Position numbers and translations under genes: made by a program. Below are positions 10,944-19,786 of a stretch of 64,000 nt of DNA, piece after piece. The notes beneath the pieces are model-generated. The model made no database searches. It had not been told where the DNA came from and saw nothing but the letters and a program-made list of their open reading frames with translations. Source of the DNA: Picocystis sp. L7 (taxonomy: Eukaryota; Chlorophyta; Picocystophyceae; Picocystales; Picocystaceae). Where the stretch lies: positions 124,001 through 188,000 of the forward strand of contig QXJR01000022.1 in the NCBI GenBank assembly GCA_020975725.1, read 5' to 3'. How positions within the stretch are numbered: the first letter of the stretch is position 1; the number at the start of each line of letters is the position of its first letter.

Positions 10944-11119
10944 ATCCGATCCTCCTCCTCCCCCTTGTCCCCCCCCCGTGGGGTTAACCTTCGATTTAAC
11001 CCAGAGGGGGAGGGAGGAGGTTCGTGCTTTCGGAAAGCACGACACAAAGGTCCATTTCGCGTCGCACACGTGTTGCTTCTCGTGCTCGTCTTGGCCGCTG
11101 CCGTCGCATCTGCGGGAGG

Positions 11120-12007
11120 ATGGCGGGCACGAAGGAGGAAGGAGAAGGCGCCATGCTGCGTGCCATGGCCAGGCAACACGTCGCGGCACCGTCCCTGCGA
11201 AACCCACACGTGGGAATGGAAGACGAAGGAAGGGAAGAAGCCTCGCCGCTGCGAACGCCGAGAGGATCCTTCGACGCCAGAGAGGGAGGCGATGCGAAGA
11301 ACGGAGACGAGAGAGGAAAGGACCGTGGAGAAACCCTGCCGAAAGGTTCCTGCGTGAGCCTGCTCGTGCTGCAAAACCAAGCCGGATCCAAGGAAGACAA
11401 AGACACCAAGCTCGTGCACGAACTGGAACGTGTCCTGCGGAAGCGAAAGGTGGACCTCAACAAACGCACCGTTCAAGTCGCGAATGGGATCAACGGGACC
11501 GAAGATGCGTGCTACGGATGCGCAGCTGCGATCCTCGTGGTCGAGGCCTGCGAATGGGACGAAAGGAAAGTGGTGGAAACCGGCAGACGCGTGATGGAAG
11601 CCTTGCGTGGAGTGGGCGTGCCCAGAGTCGTCTGTGCCCTGGTGGAACGAAGGAACAAAACCGATGGACCCCCATCAGAAGGATACGACAAACAATACCA
11701 ACCAGTGGAAGATGCATGGGTCAAGGTGCTCCAAGACATGGACCGAGCAAACGATTTGAAGAAGAGAAACATCTTGTGGACCGTGGTCAGGATCAAAGCC
11801 TCCACCAACTGGTCCAGAATGCTCAGCTGCTTAGCCGGTGCCCCCGCGCTCAAGCCCGTCGTTGAAAGCGAGCAAGGGAAGAGGTACAGACCCTCGAAAG
11901 CGGACGAGGAAGAAACAGGACGCCTGCTGGCCGACCTGATCGTGCACATCCCGCCCGAGCTACAGAGAAAAGTCCTGCAGGTTGCAACCGTCTCCCGGAA
12001 AGGTTGA
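11120..12007 (+). CDS. Hypothetical protein
   Basis: About 295 residues from the ATG at 11120; the frame is open from 11024. The first 80 residues are charged and low-complexity. From about residue 90 to the end the protein looks globular, alternating hydrophobic strands (SLLVLQN, AAILVVEAC, RVVCALVE) with charged helices, as in a nucleotide-binding or Rossmann-like fold. A faint resemblance to the N-terminal part of the ribosome-biogenesis factor TSR1 (strand, then EWDE, then GVPRVVCALVE) is not strong enough to name it. There are no membrane spans. GAGAAGAAACTCC words lie in its promoter. It may have further 3' exons, since the frame ends shortly after a possible GTTGAG donor. It is convergent with the LAZ1-like gene. 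Confidence 0.55.
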   Translation: MAGTKEEGEGAMLRAMARQHVAAPSLRNPHVGMEDEGREEASPLRTPRGSFDAREGGDAKNGDERGKDRGETLPKGSCVSLLVLQNQAGSKEDKDTKLVHELERVLRKRKVDLNKRTVQVANGINGTEDACYGCAAAILVVEACEWDERKVVETGRRVMEALRGVGVPRVVCALVERRNKTDGPPSEGYDKQYQPVEDAWVKVLQDMDRANDLKKRNILWTVVRIKASTNWSRMLSCLAGAPALKPVVESEQGKRYRPSKADEEETGRLLADLIVHIPPELQRKVLQVATVSRKG

Positions 12008-12689
12008 GAATGAAGGTTCAAACGTAACCGAGCAGAAGGATGAACCTGCGGCGACGAGCCTGCAGCAGAACGAAACGCCAATGCACCAAACACGTCGTTT
12101 CACTGAACCTCGGAATGGACGCCCCAGCTCCAGTACAAGCTGGTGCGTTCGGCCCGCAAGATCGGAATCGTGCACGAACGGCCCATCTTGCGTTCTGCTA
12201 TGCATGAACTATGGACAGAAAGGGCGCAAACGCCCATCCGGCTGCCAGCTGGAACAAAGGGATGCCGATGCTACGCTTTTACTTGGCAAGCGTGGGGCGT
12301 AGGAATAGCCGATAGGATATATCCGCACTGGCGGACTCGTTGTTTGTTTTTATCGAAGTTGCTCCGAAGAGGAGGAGGCACAAAAGCAGCAGGCGGTGCC
12401 TCGCATACCTCTTCCTGATTCCTGAATAAGGCTGCTGTGTCGTGCTTGCAGGCATGCCCCTTCTGAAGGATCAAAGGGGAGGTCGAAGCATCCTGTCTTG
12501 ACGATGGATCGGACTGAAGTCGCAGCTCCAACCCTGTCTGCCAAAGACAGATTGAACTTCCCTCCTGTAAGTATAAGTACCTCTGCTGCCCCCATGTTCC
12601 AACGTTTGCGTGACTGTGCGTACGAACAATACAAACTTCCGTGCCCTGTGCATGATGGATCGATCCAGACCCAATTCCGGCTGGTGTGC
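12008..12689. other. Intergenic region between convergent genes
   Basis: No frame exceeds about 130 codons and none resembles a family. This is probably the shared 3' region of the hypothetical gene and the LAZ1-like gene. Confidence 0.5.
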
Positions 12690-13916
12690 TTATTGCAGAT
12701 CCCTGCCATCTCCTTCGAAAGGTTCAGAGGAACTGCTGCCAGCTCCGTCATGCCGCGTCAACGGCTCTCCCTTGGGACCTAGGAGTGACTGCTTCATCGT
12801 GTCCAGGAATGCCCGTGAAGTCACCCTGACAGAATCTGCGGCTTGTTTTGGTGCATTGCGCACAGCTCCGCCTGCCACATCCTTGACATCGGAGTAAATA
12901 TCGTTGACATCAAACACCTGACGCAGGTTGGTTCGGAAGCTTGTTTCCAAAAACTCGTGTTCTCTATAATCCCTTGGAGAGAAGGCCCAAGCGTGCACGA
13001 GGGCGGCAAAAAACATTTCAATGCAGATGAGAAGTTCTTGAATGGCTGCTCCAAAGTCCTGGGTTTGGTAGGGGGTCCAGCTGTCGTCCGTCTTGATCAA
13101 GCCGAAGCGTATCAGGAGCGCGATGCAGACGGACTGCCAGAAGGTAAAGAAGACGACCATCTTCACGCAAATGAACTTCGGGATCGGCCGAACAGGGTGC
13201 AGGTCCTCTTTGGCAGCATAATAAAACATGATCAGGCAGTACAGAGCCCACATCTGAGACAAACTGTTGATGATGACCACGTAAGGATACACGTTGTAGA
13301 GGGTGAACTTTCCTTCCTGGAAGACACCAAACGCCTCGGAGATGACGGTGATGAAGGCCATGCTTGGTCTCCAGATGACGTATTGGATGACCCCTCGCCT
13401 GCATATGTCCAGGAAGCTTCCGTTCTGCATGCTCCACGGTTTCATGAAGTATCCTGCGGGAAAGAAATGTTGGACTGGTTCCTTGAGCTCGAAGCAGCTC
13501 TTCAAGTCCTGTCCGAGCACTTGTGGTTGTTCGAGGTAGGCCAGCAGGTAGTTGTAGAAGCTGTAGATGACCACGGATTCGTAGCATTCCCTCCACGGCG
13601 TGAGGTAGATCCTCGTGTCGCTGAACCTCAGTGCAAACCACGAGTCCCACGCGTAGATGGGCACCATCAGCAGGATCCGGATGACGTGCTTTTGCAGGTG
13701 CGGTTTGGCGTAGTGTTCGAGGTGCATGGCCACTTCCCAGAAGGTGATGGGTGTGGCCAGGACCACGAACATGCCGGCCACGAACCACGCCACCAGTTCC
13801 GGATGCACGTCGTTTCGCAGCATCTGCACGGCGAAGAACGGCACCAGGACCACGGCCATGGCGGTCAATCCCAGCCACGTGACGCGCACGAACCTCCGCA
13901 TCGGCGAGGAGGACAT
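12690..13916 (-). CDS. LAZ1/TMEM184 family membrane protein (DUF300)
   Basis: 408 residues from the ATG at 13916; the in-frame ATG at 13952 adds 12 residues. Seven hydrophobic segments span most of the first 290 residues. The family signatures are visible: HLEHYAKPHLQKHVIRILLMVPIY-type loop after the second span, DTRIYLTPWRECYESVVIYSF, and a GxFQEGKFTLYNVYPYV region. The C-terminal tail is soluble and Ser/Glu rich. TMEM184/LAZ1 proteins belong to the organic solute transporter alpha group. In Arabidopsis LAZ1 sits in the tonoplast and affects vacuole integrity, brassinosteroid signalling and a cell-death phenotype; in other eukaryotes substrates are uncertain. The gene is single-exon and complete. 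Confidence 0.9.
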   Translation of the reverse strand: MSSSPMRRFVRVTWLGLTAMAVVLVPFFAVQMLRNDVHPELVAWFVAGMFVVLATPITFWEVAMHLEHYAKPHLQKHVIRILLMVPIYAWDSWFALRFSDTRIYLTPWRECYESVVIYSFYNYLLAYLEQPQVLGQDLKSCFELKEPVQHFFPAGYFMKPWSMQNGSFLDICRRGVIQYVIWRPSMAFITVISEAFGVFQEGKFTLYNVYPYVVIINSLSQMWALYCLIMFYYAAKEDLHPVRPIPKFICVKMVVFFTFWQSVCIALLIRFGLIKTDDSWTPYQTQDFGAAIQELLICIEMFFAALVHAWAFSPRDYREHEFLETSFRTNLRQVFDVNDIYSDVKDVAGGAVRNAPKQAADSVRVTSRAFLDTMKQSLLGPKGEPLTRHDGAGSSSSEPFEGDGRDLQ

Positions 13917-13952
13917 CTCGATCCTCCTTCTCCTCCCCTCTTCGCCTTCCAA

Positions 13953-15000
13953 ACCGCGCGAATTCGCACGTCGATGCGAAATCGATCGTCCAAGTGAATG
14001 CGGGAAAACGTCGATGATGGGGGAAAGGATCCCCTTTTTCCCTGAAACTCGACGGTACCCACGGGAGGGAGGGGGTCGGATTCAGGATCCGCCGAGGAGG
14101 GAGGGGAAACCACGAGAGGAACGTCTCAGATCCTCCGGGAGAAGGGGGAGGGGGGGGGCGTTTCGCGACGTAGGCCCTAAACCCTAGGAGGGGACGGGTT
14201 GGGCCCGTGGACCCGAGGGGATTCCAATTTGTTGGTGGGTGTTGGCACACACGTCCTTCGATCCACACCAACACACGCGGTGGCAGGTGTGTGGAAGGAT
14301 CCACGCGTGCCCTTACTAGTGCCCGTTTCGATGCCTTGCCTTGTCTTCGACCATCGCCGCACGAGTCGGGACGGTCCATCGAGTGTGCCGATCGCGGTTC
14401 GAAAGAGCGATTCGTGGTGGACGAGATGGAACGACGCCGCATCCTCTTCCGGCGCATCCACCTTCGATGCATCCGTGTGCAAGGAAGGAAGCGCACGCGC
14501 TTCTTGTCCTTGTCATTCCGTCGGTCATCCGTGGGTGTGGTGGACAATGTAGGTCTTCTTCCTCTCGAATTGCCTCGATTCCATGCTCGTTCTCCCCGCG
14601 TTGGACATCGCAGATTTCTTGGCCAACGGGAGCGGATGCGCGTGAACCACGACATCTCCCCTGTACCGTCGATGGTTCCCTTTCCGATATAGCACCAAAT
14701 CCGCGGCGTCTCACGTGGACTTGTCAGGGTATGATCCCACTAATTCCGAAAGATGCCAGGTGGACGCATGGATGGGCCACGTCCACGAACCGTCGCCTTC
14801 CACCACCTGCTAGCGGAGAGCAGGAACGGGGCCAGTGACCTAGATCCACCGGGAAGGGAAAGGAGCGAGACGTGCGGCGCGGCGGCCTTGGTGAAACAGA
14901 GGTGATCCACGTGGTTGGGGGTGGGACAATGGCGTTCATTGGTGCAGAGGGGGTGGGGAAGGTGCCGGAGTGGTGGACACAGACATGGAGGGGGTGTGCA
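13953..15000. other. Intergenic region with a short telomere-like word
   Basis: GC-rich promoter-like sequence upstream of the LAZ1-like gene, then a mixed stretch without supported genes. CCCTAAACCCTA occurs once near 14172, too short to be an interstitial telomere. Confidence 0.5.
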
Positions 15001-16195
15001 GTGGGAGAGTGGAGAGTGGAGTGGGAGCGAGTGGTAGAACAGTGGTAGGACAGTGGCGTGGGAGAGAGTGGACAGTGGAGAGAGTGGACAGTGGCGTGGG
15101 AGAGAGTGGACAGTGGCGTGGGAGAGAGTGGACAGTGGAGAGAGTGGAGAGTGGAGTGGGAGCGAGTGGTAGAACAGTGGTAGGACAGTGGCGTGGGAGA
15201 GAGTGGACAGTGGAGAGAGTGGACAGTGGCGTGGGAGAGAGTGGACAGTGGAGAGAGTGGAGAGTGGAGTGGGAGCGAGTGGTAGAACAGTGGTAGGACA
15301 GTGGCGTGGGAGAGAGTGGACAGTGGAGAGAGTGGAGAGTGGAGTGGGAGCGAGTGGTAGAACAGTGGTAGGACAGTGGCGTGGGAGAGAGTGGACAGTG
15401 GAGAGAGTGGAGAGTGGAGTGGGAGCGAGTGGTAGAACAGTGGTAGGACAGTGGCGTGGGAGAGAGTGGACAGTGGAGAGAGTGGACAGTGGCGTGGGAG
15501 AGAGTGGACAGTGGAGAGAGTGGAGAGTGGAGTGGGAGCGAGTGGTAGAACAGTGGTAGGACAGTGGCGTGGGAGAGAGTGGACAGTGGAGAGAGTGGAG
15601 AGTGGAGTGGGAGCGAGTGGTAGAACAGTGGTAGGACAGTGGCGTGGGAGAGAGTGGACAGTGGAGAGAGTGGAGAGTGGAGTGGGAGCGAGTGGTAGAA
15701 CAGTGGTAGGACAGTGGCGTGGGAGAGAGTGGGCAGTGGAGAGAGTGGAGAGTGGAGTGGGAGCGAGTGGTAGAACAGTGGTAGGACAGTGGCGTGGGAG
15801 AGAGTGGACAGTGGAGAGAGTGGACAGTGGCGTGGGAGAGAGTGGACAGTGGAGAGAGTGGAGAGTGGAGTGGGAGCGAGTGGTAGAACAGTGGTAGGAC
15901 AGTGGCGTGGGAGAGAGTGGACAGTGGAGAGAGTGGACAGTGGCGTGGGAGAGAGTGGACAGTGGAGTGGGAGAGAGTGGTGTGGAGCGAGTGGTAGAAC
16001 AGTGGTAGGACAGTGGAGTGGGAGAGAGTGGTGTGGAGCGAGTGGACAGTGGCGTGGGAGAGAGTGGACAGTGGAGTGGGAGAGAGTGGTGTGGAGCGAG
16101 TGGACAGTGGCGTGGGAGAGAGTGGACAGTGGAGTGGGAGAGAGTGGTGTGGAGAGAGTGGTGTGGAGAGAGTGGTGTGGAGAGAGTGTTGTGTG
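15000..16195 (+). repeat. Higher-order minisatellite of GTGG/AGAG-rich units
   Basis: About 1.2 kb of purine-rich tandem DNA. A marker word, GAGTGGTAGAACAGTGGTAG, recurs at spacings of 75 bases (for example 15282, 15357, 15432) or 113 bases (15432 to 15545), that is 75 with an extra 38-base subunit. At the 3' end (15960-16195) the unit changes to a shorter form with GGTGTGGAGCGAG and GTGGTGTGGAGAGA. Copies are nearly identical. Both strands give spurious long open frames because the 75-base unit is a multiple of three. The array ends within 10 bases of the chosen start codon of the next gene. Confidence 0.95.
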
Positions 16196-16201
16196 TCGAA
16201 C

Positions 16202-17608
16202 ATGTCTGGTGGTTGGGAAGGGATGCGGCGCCATCGTTCTCGCGTTCCTCGCAGCAGGAGCGACGACGAACAGGTGTTCAAGGCGCACATCACCAAGGAA
16301 ACGGAACTGGAACCTTTGTGGAGGCGCGTTCTGGTCGCCAAGCCCCTCCATCGACGCGCACTGGACGGGATCGCCAGGTACAAGTACGCCTCCGGTGGAT
16401 ACACACCGCTGGACAAAGCCATGAACGCATTCTGGGATTGTACGTGATCGCACAAGCTCGAAAGATAACGGACGAAACGTAGGACGAGACGGACTCCTTC
16501 CCATCGAGAGAAACAAGGCACGTGGTGGCCAGCGAAGCGTGAGCGAAGGCTGACCCAAGAAGAGGACGTTGAACGAAACCAAGACGCGTCCACGCTGCTG
16601 CCCATGTGGATGGCTCCCAACCTCATCACGCTCGCAGGACTGCTCTGCCAAGTCACGGCCACGATGCTCATGCTCTGCTACGTGCCAGATCTACATGGCA
16701 GAGCACCCACATGGGTGTATCTGTTCAACTCCGTCTCCGTATTTGCCTATCAGACCTTGGATGGGATCGATGGCAAGCAAGCCAGAAGGACCGGGTCCTC
16801 CTCTCCGCTAGGACAGCTGTTCGATCACGGATGCGATGCGTTGTCCGTACCCCTCCTCATGATCTGCGCCTCAGGCGCAGCCAACCTGGGGAGCGGTGTG
16901 CGGCCCATGCTGGCCCAGGTCTTGGTCATGCTTCCTTGGGTCATTGGCAACTGGGAAGAATACCACACCGGGGTGCTCAATGTAGGGAACGGGTGGATCG
17001 GGGTCACCGAAGGGCAGTTTGGTTTGGTGATCCTGCATCTGATCACCGCATGGCGCGGACCAGAGATGTGGCAAACACCCACCCGGCTGCTCGGGATCCT
17101 ACCTGCCCCGTACGCCATGGCAGATGTCATCATGGGGGGCTTTGCGGTAGTGTCTGTAGTAGGAACGGCGCTAGAAATCATGAAGGTCATGGTCATGAAG
17201 TGTCCGCTGGGGAAGGAGGATGTAGGGAACAAAGAAATCGACAAGCTGGATGCCATCATGCACCTCTCGCCCTTTCTTTCCATCATGATATTGGGTCTCC
17301 TTTGGTCCGCTTATGAAAGCAGCGAGATCCATCCGTTCCTGCTGCTATCGAGCATCGGTGCACTTTTTGCATGGAACGCGCTGGAGCTGGTGGTTGCTCA
17401 TTGCGCGAAGGAACCATTCTCACCATCGTACTGGCCGCACTTCCTTCTGGCTGCCTGTGCGTTCAACTCCTGTTACGTGGGCCTGTACACAGAGTCGACG
17501 GAGTACCTAGTGATGTCACTCATGATATTCTTTTATTTACGGTTTGTGTTTGGGGTCGTTCGTCAACTGACCAGCTACTTGAACATCAGATGCCTGACCA
17601 TCGCGTAG
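16202..17608 (+). CDS. AAPT: Aminoalcohol (ethanolamine/choline) phosphotransferase
   Basis: Exons 16202-16439 and 16584-17608 give 420 residues. The 144-nt intron has a GTACGT donor and a CCAAG acceptor and creates a Tyr codon just before LLPMWMAPNLITL, the typical start of the catalytic domain. The CDP-alcohol phosphotransferase motif DxxDGxxARx8GxxxDxxxD is complete (about 16757-16834). Several membrane spans follow. The enzyme transfers phosphoethanolamine or phosphocholine from the CDP-alcohol to diacylglycerol at the ER, the last step of the Kennedy pathway. Choline versus ethanolamine preference cannot be read from the sequence. The second ATG, at 16223, is an alternative start. The minisatellite occupies the promoter position, and the gene ends 29 bases from the convergent peroxiredoxin-like gene. 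Confidence 0.92.
16440..16583 (+). other. Intron of the aminoalcohol phosphotransferase gene
   Basis: Donor GATT/GTACGT and acceptor CCAAG/ACGCG, with GGCTGACC as a likely branch site 20 bases upstream of the acceptor. Phase 1. Confidence 0.65.
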
Positions 17609-17637
17609 ACGCGATCGGGCTCAGGCTGCGCACCGGT

Positions 17638-18492
17638 TCAGGTGGTCACTTTTTGGATTAATTCATCCACGTCCGCATACACCAAGATTCCCTGATCGTC
17701 AAACCTGTACACCAGTTCGTCTCCTTTGAACGCGAGGGTCCCGCCCAGCTGCGTGAGCAGCCTATCGTCGTCCGGACAGAGCTCCTTCCACCGGGACAGC
17801 ACCGACACCATGTTTTGCAGCCTGACTGTGGCCAGTTCGAAGGGTCTTTGGTATCCTTTTCCCACGGAATTGAACAGTTTCCCCAGGGTCTCGTCCTCTG
17901 TGAACCACGGTTGGGCATCTTTGTCTCCCAGGTATCCTCTCAGGACTTCTGGTATGGTACCTGGTGAGCCCAGTCCTGCCAGCATGGCCAAGAGCTTCAG
18001 GTATCCGCTGACGTTCGCTTCGGGTGCGAATCCACGTTTGAATCCCAGCAAGCGGTAGTTTTCCCCGTTGGGATCGCAGTACACGTCACCTTGCTCGAAT
18101 CCACAGGCTTGGCAGAAGAGCTTGGCTTGCTCCACGCGTCCGATACCCACGAAGACGAGCTTCACGTCCGCCTGTTGGAGCTTCGCCATTTCCTTCCGTA
18201 ACCTCCTGGCGTACTCCCAGGTGGTCAAGTCGGCGAAATGCGTGGCGAATGCGAACACGATCCTTCCACCTTGTCTTTCGTCCCACAGTTCTCTGGCTTG
18301 GATCGCTTCGGTGCCCGTGGCGGGCATCAGCCGCACGTCTTCCATTTGCTTCGCGCTTCGGATCCTTGCGAATCCCGGACGGGTGCTTCCACGTGATCCC
18401 GTGGCCATCCATCCGATCCCAGCCTTGCGCTTGCGCCTTCCATGTCGGCTTGCATCGACGTGATCCAGGCATGCGCGTGTCGAACGCGACAT
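17638..18492 (-). CDS. Peroxiredoxin-like AhpC/TSA_2 family protein
   Basis: 284 residues from the ATG at 18492. The first about 50 residues are Arg/Ser rich and could be a plastid or mitochondrial targeting sequence. The core has the thioredoxin-like fold of the PRXL2/AAED1 group: strand IVFAFATHFADLTTWEYARRL, strand VKLVFVGIGR, then FCQACGFEQGDVYCDPNGENY and LLGFKRGF. The first strand, where classic peroxiredoxins carry the peroxidatic Cys, has no CxxC, so catalysis by the usual mechanism is doubtful. The FCQACGF cysteines are a candidate redox site. Plant homologues are predicted chloroplast proteins, some affecting photoprotection. The open frame continues upstream through a minisatellite, which I reject as coding. 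Two GAGAAGAAACTCC words lie 119 and 233 bases upstream. Confidence 0.8.
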   Translation of the reverse strand: MSRSTRACLDHVDASRHGRRKRKAGIGWMATGSRGSTRPGFARIRSAKQMEDVRLMPATGTEAIQARELWDERQGGRIVFAFATHFADLTTWEYARRLRKEMAKLQQADVKLVFVGIGRVEQAKLFCQACGFEQGDVYCDPNGENYRLLGFKRGFAPEANVSGYLKLLAMLAGLGSPGTIPEVLRGYLGDKDAQPWFTEDETLGKLFNSVGKGYQRPFELATVRLQNMVSVLSRWKELCPDDDRLLTQLGGTLAFKGDELVYRFDDQGILVYADVDELIQKVTT

Positions 18493-18610
18493 CGAACGAC
18501 GAGGAATCTGTGGGAAAACCCCAGGGTTCCTCCCTTCGGTGCCGGGCCGGGACGGCCCGTCCCCGGGGATCCGGACCCCCCTCTCGAGGGAAACGCACCG
18601 CGGGAAAGGG

Positions 18611-18737
18611 GGAGTTTCTTCTCTCCCAGGGGTCGAGGGGTGACGGGCAGGGGGGCAGCAAAGACGAAGGGATCGAGACCCCCCTCCCGGTCGTGGGGGA
18701 GCCCCTGGGACCGAGGGAGGAAGGGGAGTTTCTTCTC
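18611..18737 (-). promoter_or_regulatory. Two GAGAAGAAACTCC words (18611-18623 and 18725-18737)
   Basis: Both copies read GAGAAGAAACTCC on the minus strand, in the sense direction of the peroxiredoxin-like gene, 119 and 233 bases before its start codon. Confidence 0.4.
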
Positions 18738-18884
18738 CCCCGTCCGAGGTGGGGATGGATCCGTGGGGTCCCGAGTGAAGCCCTTGTCTGGGGGATGGAC
18801 CTTGCCATGTCAGAAGAATGGATGGCCCCATGGGAGATGAACCACACATGTCCAAACAAACACAACGAATGCAAACGAAGATGG

Positions 18885-19040
18885 ACGTGTGCATGGGCGG
18901 ATGAAGGCGCGGATGAACGTATACACGGATGGACGGATGAAGGAAGGAAGGTACATATGAATGGAGGAAGGAAGGTATACACGGATGGATGAAAGGATGC
19001 ATCCATGTGTACACGGATGGATGAAGGGATACATTTATGG
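18885..19040 (+). repeat. GGATGAAGGAAGG-type minisatellite
   Basis: Imperfect copies of a purine-rich unit (ACGGATGGATGAAGGAAGG and variants with TATAC or CATATG) repeat over about 150 bases, upstream of the peroxiredoxin-like gene. On the minus strand this yields a spurious His/Pro/Ser-rich frame. Confidence 0.75.
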
Positions 19041-19786
19041 GTGAAGGAAGGCAAGGGTGTACAAGTGAATGAACGAATGCTAGTGCGATGGGTAGCGTCT
19101 AGGTGTCGGTGAGAAAGAAGCCGAGCATGGACGGAAGATCCAACGGACCACGACACAAACAATGACCTGCCAAACGGAGTGGACGATGCGCAAGGAAAGG
19201 ACAAATCGATGGACAAGATGGAAATCTGGACATTTTACATGCATAGAATGCGTTTAGATGAGCAAAGGAATGTCCTAGGTGAACCTCTTGGTTGTCAAGG
19301 AGAACTGAAAGGGCCCCCACAAACAGAACTGTCATCAGAAATACCCCATGAGGAAGTCTGGAAAGAGACATACTGTTGCCGTCACCAGATTGATGCAACA
19401 ACGAAGCTTCAGGTTCAGGGAATGAAGCTCGACAAAAACAGGGCGAGGACGCAACGCAAGACGCTCTCACCATGGAAGGGAAACACTTGGATCTCTCGTG
19501 CGGGAGTAGAAAGGACAGATGGGCTGGTCAGTGTACGCAGCACATTCTAATCTCAGAAAGACATGGGAGCGTAAACGTCATCATGTTGCACGCTGGAAAT
19601 CAAACCTGGGTGCTTGCCTCAGATGAAACCTGCAGGTAGGCAAAAGGAGGGTCCCGAGACGGCGAGTCCAAAACCAGGTAATGGAGATCTGGAAAATTGC
19701 GCAGCCAACAGCCCAGCCAAGGATGAAAAGAACTTACCGACGGTCAAAGAGATACCAAGTGATGAAAAAAAGTGCATGATTGTTAG
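19041..19786. other. Intergenic region with an unassigned 123-codon frame
   Basis: The plus-strand frame 19179-19550 is polar and could be a small gene or a chance frame. It has no recognisable domain. A second short frame (19614-19823) runs into the CRTISO-like 3' end. I do not call either a gene. Confidence 0.35.

Larger units (their letters stand above)
9796..11023. other. Intergenic region with part of a dispersed repeat
   Basis: Overlapping open frames on both strands (up to 256 codons) are GC-rich shadows without a recognisable domain. From about 10640 to 10870 the sequence is a copy of a dispersed repeat also found near 31020-31290. Confidence 0.5.

Noticed and set aside
10109-10987. 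Cluster of 200-256 codon frames on both strands
   Set aside because: All overlap each other and the dispersed repeat, with composition-driven openness and no domain.
12843-13997. Plus-strand frame of 384 codons opposite the LAZ1-like gene
   Set aside because: Antisense shadow of a gene with a clear family assignment.
14172-14184. Interstitial telomere (CCCTAAACCCTA)
   Set aside because: Fewer than two full repeats, so expected by chance.
13018-14655. Minus-strand frame of 545 codons overlapping the LAZ1-like gene
   Set aside because: Out-of-frame shadow of the DUF300 gene; Arg/His/Pro-rich without domains.
15000-16195. CRISPR-like array
   Set aside because: There are no unique spacers; units are contiguous tandem repeats in a eukaryotic nuclear sequence.
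14740-16671. Minus-strand open frames of 643 and 571 codons across 14740-16671
   Set aside because: They translate the minisatellite (endless His/Ser/Pro/Leu repeats). Openness follows from a unit length divisible by three.
18493-19014. Upstream extension of the peroxiredoxin-like frame
   Set aside because: It reads the GGATGAAGGAAGG minisatellite as His/Pro/Ser repeats; the ATG at 18492 is a better start.
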